Below, piece by piece: positions 60,528 to 64,000 of a stretch of 64,000 nt of DNA. The notes beneath the pieces were generated by a model. The model saw nothing but the letters and a program-made list of their open reading frames with translations. It searched no databases and was not told the DNA's origin. A program made the translations under genes and the position numbers. The first letter of the stretch is position 1. Each line of letters starts with the position of its first letter. Source of the DNA: SKVR01 sp046291875 (GTDB lineage: Bacteria; Bacteroidota; Bacteroidia; Bacteroidales; UBA7960); assembly GCA_046291875.1 (NCBI GenBank), contig JBKBSF010000011.1:62001-126000 (forward strand), in the 5' to 3' direction.

Positions 60528-60746
60528 ATGGCAAAATGCAATATCAACAACAACATCAGGAAGCTTCGTTTTCATCACAACGAAATGACACAACAAGAAC
60601 TTGCCGATCGCACGGGAGTAACTCGCCAGACTATAGTAGCCATTGAGAATGGCAAGTATTCGCCTACTCTTGAGCTGGCATTTAAAATTGCAAGGGAATT
60701 TGGAGTGCCTCTTGATGAGGTTTTTTCTTACGATCCCAAACCCTGA
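60528..60746 (+). CDS. small XRE-family (Cro/C1-type) transcriptional regulator
   Basis: 72 residues from ATG 60528, chosen because AAAGGAG lies at the right distance upstream, an unusual Shine-Dalgarno for this genome. Almost the whole protein is one HTH_3 domain: MTQQELADRTGVTRQTIVAI, then ENGKYSPTLELAFKIAREFG. Such proteins usually regulate their own operon with a membrane partner. It overlaps nothing and follows the membrane protein gene by 2 bp. Confidence 0.9.
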   Translation: MAKCNINNNIRKLRFHHNEMTQQELADRTGVTRQTIVAIENGKYSPTLELAFKIAREFGVPLDEVFSYDPKP

Positions 60747-60770
60747 TACCAGAGAACTGAGTTTCGGCGG

Positions 60771-60795
60771 ATGATCAATGATGTCTCTTGATCAT
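60771..60795. promoter_or_regulatory. inverted repeat downstream of the XRE gene
   Basis: ATGATCAA (60771-60778) and TTGATCAT (60788-60795) form a perfect 8-bp inverted repeat with a 9-nt centre. There is no T run, so it is not an intrinsic terminator. It could be an operator for the next gene (60871) or for the XRE protein. The evidence is position only. Confidence 0.3.
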
Positions 60796-60870
60796 GATAC
60801 AGCTCCTGGGAATTGGGATAATTAAATTCTATGGAACGACATCGTCCGTTTTACACGAAAAAAAAAGAAT

Positions 60871-61836
60871 ATGAAAGCCATTATTTGCACAAAATACGGT
60901 CCTCCGGAGGTGCTCCAGTGGGTCGAAACTGAACAACCAGTTCCCAAAGACAATGAAATCCTGATCCGTGTCAAAGCAACGGCAGTAAACTCGGGCGATT
61001 GCAGAATACGCAGAGCTGATCCTTTTCTGGTAAGACTGGTTTTTGGCTTTTCCAAACCACGAAATCCTATTCTGGGAACCACTCTGGCTGGTATTGTGGA
61101 ATCTGTTGGAGAAAAGGTAACACGCTTTAAGCCTGGCGACGAGGTGTTCGGGTCTGCAGAAATGCAAATGGGGGCCCATGCAGAGTATGTGTGTGTTTCT
61201 GAAAAATCTGCCCTTGCCTCAATGCCTCCCCAATGGTCTTTCCAGCAGGCGGCAGCTATACCTTTTGGTGCCAATACGGCATTGAGTTTTCTCCGATTGG
61301 CCAACATCCAGCCCGGGCATAAAGTGATGATCTATGGAGCTTCAGGAGCTGTAGGTACGGCAGCTGTGCAATTGGCCAAATACTTCGGTGCAGAGGTAAC
61401 AGCTGTTTGCAGTAACGCCAGCACAACACTGGTAAAAGGCCTGGGGGCTGATAGGGTGCTGGATTACACCTTTAATGATTTTGATGCTGTTACAGAAGAA
61501 TGGGATGTAATTTTTGAAACGGTAAACAAGATTCCGGTAAGAAAAATTGCAAGAAGAGTAAAAAAAGGCGGAACTCTGATACTGGGTGCCGCCATAATTA
61601 AAGAGATGTTGCAGGGACAGTGGATATCCATAACCCGCAAACGCAAAGTGCTGATGGGGACTCATGCTCCCACCCCTGATGATATGAATGCCCTTAAACA
61701 ATTGATGATTGCAGGTGATTTAAAACCGGTTATCGACCGGATATACCCGCTTGAAAACACGGCAGAAGCCCACCGGTATGTAGATACCGGACGAAAAAAG
61801 GGAAATGTGGTGATCGTTGTGGATCATGCCTCTTGA
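60871..61836 (+). CDS. zinc-free MDR-family NAD(P)-dependent oxidoreductase
   Basis: 321 residues, medium-chain dehydrogenase/reductase of the quinone oxidoreductase type. Seen: an N-terminal GroES-like domain (VKATAVNSGDCRIRRAD, GTTLAGIVESVGEKVTRFKPGDEVFG), the Rossmann loop IYGASGAVGTAAVQLAKYFGA near residues 152-172 and DVIFETV. The cysteine and histidine zinc ligands of alcohol dehydrogenases are absent. The substrate is probably a quinone or an activated alkene; it cannot be named. Single gene. Confidence 0.88.
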   Translation: MKAIICTKYGPPEVLQWVETEQPVPKDNEILIRVKATAVNSGDCRIRRADPFLVRLVFGFSKPRNPILGTTLAGIVESVGEKVTRFKPGDEVFGSAEMQMGAHAEYVCVSEKSALASMPPQWSFQQAAAIPFGANTALSFLRLANIQPGHKVMIYGASGAVGTAAVQLAKYFGAEVTAVCSNASTTLVKGLGADRVLDYTFNDFDAVTEEWDVIFETVNKIPVRKIARRVKKGGTLILGAAIIKEMLQGQWISITRKRKVLMGTHAPTPDDMNALKQLMIAGDLKPVIDRIYPLENTAEAHRYVDTGRKKGNVVIVVDHAS

Positions 61837-62041
61837 AAGGGCAATAGTGGCAGTTTTTTAGAGTTGCATGGGTTGTTTTTATCAGTTTTTTGGGTTTGAT
61901 TTAAGAAAAGAAGTGTGGTTTTGCGTATTTTTGTTTTGTTTTGTGTGTGAAAAGTCGTAATTTGTAGTACAATACAAACATCAAGCATGATTGTTTCGGG
62001 AAGCTTTTAATGAATTAAAGTATTAACCAAAATCAACCCAA

Positions 62042-62989
62042 ATGAAAATGAAAAAAATCTTGCCATTTTTTATGGCACTGTTTATTGTTGCATCTGCAAT
62101 GACCTCCTGTAAAAAGGACAAGGATGATGATCCCAAACTTGAGAAATGCAAGGTTACCCGACTGGCTATTGAATACCAGGAGAATTATGAAGGAGAAGAA
62201 TATGGCTATACCGATAATATTGTGTTAAACTACGACTCCCAGGGTCGACTCACCGGATGGTCTGAAGATGGCGATGGGTTCTCCATTTCTCTGCAATACG
62301 ACAACAATGGCCGTCTGATTAGATTTGATTTTATGGAAGATGGCGAGACCGGAGAGTACGGCCTTGTGACCTGGGGCACCAATGAAGCTACCATTACCTA
62401 TTATTATGACATTGGCAGCGGAACTCCCGAAATAAGCAGCTGGAGAACGGTTATGAAGTTTAACCAGTCCGGGCAGATTATTCGCATGGATGAATTGTAC
62501 AACAATGGGTCGAGCTGGGAATTAAGATACTATGTGCTGAATACCTGGCAAAACGATAATGTGATTAAACAAGAGCAATTCGAAAGAGATGATTACTGGA
62601 AATCATCCCCGGTTTCTAAAAACCATACTTCTCTTAGATCCTGGTACCAAAACCGACGGGAAGACCGTGCCCGAAGAGAAGCCCATACCCTTAAAGCAGC
62701 TCCCCAAGATATGGTGCTCTACAGCACTGCAACTTACACCTACGACAATAAAAAGAACTCTTTTGCTGTACAAACCGGTATGCACCTTCTGGTAGAAGGC
62801 TTTCCTGCTTTTATGTCGAAGAACAATATCCTTACTGTTACTGAGCAGTATTATGATGAAAGCCCCAGATCTTATTCTTTTTCCTACACCTACAATGATG
62901 ATGATTATCCTCTTACCCGTTCTGTTACTGCAGTTTCATCATGGGGTGAATGGAGCGAAACCTGGACTTTTACCTACGATTGCAATTAA
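62042..62989 (+). CDS. lipoprotein with YD-repeat-like beta hairpins
   Basis: 315 residues. A basic start and hydrophobic core end in ASAMTSC with lipobox Cys23, followed by KKDKDDD, typical of surface-bound Bacteroidota lipoproteins. The body is a series of hairpins of the pattern Y-D-S/N-x-G-R-L (LNYDSQGRLTGW, LQYDNNGRLIRF, MKFNQSGQIIRM, ATYTYDNKKNSF), similar to DUF4595-type and YD-repeat proteins. No enzymatic motif was seen. It stands alone with its own terminator. Confidence 0.82.
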   Translation: MKMKKILPFFMALFIVASAMTSCKKDKDDDPKLEKCKVTRLAIEYQENYEGEEYGYTDNIVLNYDSQGRLTGWSEDGDGFSISLQYDNNGRLIRFDFMEDGETGEYGLVTWGTNEATITYYYDIGSGTPEISSWRTVMKFNQSGQIIRMDELYNNGSSWELRYYVLNTWQNDNVIKQEQFERDDYWKSSPVSKNHTSLRSWYQNRREDRARREAHTLKAAPQDMVLYSTATYTYDNKKNSFAVQTGMHLLVEGFPAFMSKNNILTVTEQYYDESPRSYSFSYTYNDDDYPLTRSVTAVSSWGEWSETWTFTYDCN

Positions 62990-63010
62990 TGTTTGAAAAC
63001 AATGAAAAAA

Positions 63011-63039
63011 GCCCGATCAATACATGACGGGCTTTTTTT
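63011..63039 (+). terminator. terminator after the YD-repeat lipoprotein gene
   Basis: GCCCG with CGGGC (63011-63015 and 63028-63032), extended by TCA/TGA across a bulged A, followed by seven T, 21 nt after the stop codon. Confidence 0.9.
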
Positions 63040-63091
63040 ATGTCTCAGTATGATAAACCCATTAGGGCTTTGCTGCATAGGATGCATGGTT

Positions 63092-63214
63092 TCATGCTAA
63101 AAATGCAATGCTAAAAGAGAGGATCAGCAAGGCTGATATCCTGGTCAGAAAAATCACATATTCAGCGTTGCGATGATTCTGAACCTTTTTCAGGTACAAT
63201 TCATGCTTTTTCAT
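63092..63214 (-). CDS. possible 40-residue membrane peptide or gene remnant
   Basis: 40 codons on the minus strand: a charged N-terminus (MKKHELYLKKVQNHRNAEYV) and one membrane helix (IFLTRISALLILSFSIAFLA), then TGA. The clean amphipathic-to-hydrophobic layout and starting KK favour a real small protein or the intact N-terminus of a lost permease. No Shine-Dalgarno, promoter box or homologue could be identified. Confidence 0.4.
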   Translation of the reverse strand: MKKHELYLKKVQNHRNAEYVIFLTRISALLILSFSIAFLA

Positions 63215-63507
63215 GGCTTTGAGATTTTGCCCACTATGTGGGTGCCCTCAAAGCAGCCATCATAGTGGAAGATTAGTACTACGTTTTTTCGAATACGGGT
63301 CTGCTTCCATTGTTGACTTTTTTAGATAAACAATCAATGAACAGTACAAAAATACTAAATGTCCTGCAAGATATAAATTAGAATACCATTAGAAACTACT
63401 TCCTGTACCAAGAGTATGATGCACTCTCTTAGTGTGTTGGTATGAAATGTTGGCCCCTTTGAAAAACTGCTTGTCCGAAGGGGGTGTTTCAATTTAGAAT
63501 TAAGAAT

Positions 63508-63515
63508 TATATTTG
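63508..63515 (+). promoter_or_regulatory. -7 box of the response regulator gene
   Basis: TATATTTG, an exact TAnnTTTG match, 28 nt before the ATG at 63544. The bases near the -33 position read TTTC with a spacing of 17, so only a partial -33 box. The rest of 63215-63507 holds no gene I can support. Confidence 0.6.
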
Positions 63516-63543
63516 ACAACCTGAAGCTCCAAAACGTTTTGTT

Positions 63544-64000
63544 ATGCATATTTTGATCATTGAGGACGATGTGCGCCTTGCACAAATCATCGAGAGAGGA
63601 CTGGTCGAGAATGGCTTCCAGGTCACTATTAGCCATGATGGCAAGCTGGGTATGCATCTGGCTCTTATCAATGGGTACGATCTGGTTTTGTCTGATATTA
63701 TCCTTCCAGGGGTTAATGGTCTGGAACTTTGTCGTGCCCTAAGAGAGAAGAAGCCCTCGCTGCCCATACTGATGCTTACTGCCCTTGGAACTACTGATGA
63801 CAAAGTGGAAGGCTTTGATGCAGGAGCCGACGATTACCTGGTGAAACCCTTTGAACTCCGCGAGTTGCTGGCCCGAATCAGAGCTTTGCTCAAAAGGGCA
63901 GGGGCTTTGGCCGAGGATCGGGGGCCTGAACTGCACTATGAGGATCTGAAAATCAACACCCATAGCAAAACAGCAAGCAGGGCCGATCAGGAAATCAAAC
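63544..64000 (+). CDS. OmpR-family response regulator (truncated by the window edge)
   Basis: The first 152 codons are present and the frame is open at the edge. It starts MHILIIEDDVRLAQIIERGL. The receiver domain shows the acidic pair Glu7-Asp8-Asp9, phosphoacceptor Asp51 in LVLSDIILPGVNG, the Thr in PILMLTALG and the Lys in DDYLVKPFELRELLARIRALLKR. The following residues (ELHYEDLKINTHSKTASR) are the start of an OmpR-type winged-helix domain. A cognate histidine kinase would be expected just past the edge. The pair of kinases at 18489-22204 is of a different class and too distant to be its partner by context. Confidence 0.93.
   Translation, partial: MHILIIEDDVRLAQIIERGLVENGFQVTISHDGKLGMHLALINGYDLVLSDIILPGVNGLELCRALREKKPSLPILMLTALGTTDDKVEGFDAGADDYLVKPFELRELLARIRALLKRAGALAEDRGPELHYEDLKINTHSKTASRADQEIK

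Overview
The window comes from a chromosome of a Bacteroidota bacterium, most likely an anaerobic member of the Bacteroidales/Marinilabiliales side of the phylum. Evidence: promoters of the TTTG-N18/19-TAnnTTTG type, almost no Shine-Dalgarno sequences, a type IX secretion C-terminal sorting domain, a TamB/TamL (lipoprotein TamA) pair, SprB-repeat and SPII lipoproteins, and the family signatures of the aro and trp enzymes. No tRNA, rRNA, IS element, prophage or CRISPR array was found.

Layout. 54-7487 (minus): complete trpEGDCFBA operon headed by a leader peptide with three consecutive Trp codons and an intrinsic terminator, i.e. a ribosome-mediated trp attenuator. 7619-9969: exported flavodoxin and an AT-rich SprB-repeat lipoprotein bracketed by CCCCTTCGGGG repeats. 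10102-17162 (plus): aromatic operon (aminotransferase, tyrA, DAHP synthase-chorismate mutase, aroB, aroA, aroC) preceded by two successive Phe/Tyr-rich leader peptides, each followed by its own terminator, which is a tandem attenuator. 17200-24122: thioredoxin reductase, two adjacent 7TM HisKA_2 sensor kinases with no regulator, OsmC protein, DUF2851 protein. 24342-28260: coiled-coil protein, zapA, a rod-shaped ncRNA that looks like 6S RNA, rny, two thioredoxin-fold proteins. 28615-30075: duplicated-domain secreted protein and a diiron ferritin-like protein.

30123-36324 (minus): NuoE-like, NuoF-like and a 1224-residue flavo-iron-sulfur subunit with a GltD/NfnB-like NADPH module and a formate-dehydrogenase-like module whose molybdenum-site residues are replaced. 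This looks like an NADH/NADPH/ferredoxin electron-bifurcating complex rather than a formate dehydrogenase. 36430-53480: methyltransferase, tsaD, two separate TamB paralogues (the first with a frameshift or non-standard start at its 5' end), an AI-2E permease, a VanY-type peptidase, a LOG-family hydrolase and TamL. 53740-64000: large T9SS-exported modular protein, nitronate monooxygenase-like enzyme, ProX/YbaK-type deacylase, membrane protein plus XRE regulator, an MDR oxidoreductase, a lipoprotein, a possible 40-residue membrane peptide and the start of an OmpR-type response regulator cut by the window edge.

The genes for chorismate synthesis and its use for Trp and Tyr lie close together. 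All visible control is by transcription attenuation tuned to the end-product amino acid: Trp codons for trp, Phe/Tyr codons for aro. A second cross-cutting feature is a roughly 135-nt element that abuts the start codons of trpD, the osmC-like gene and the nuoF-like gene, two of them inside operons. All functional statements rest on reading motifs by eye; no database search was run.
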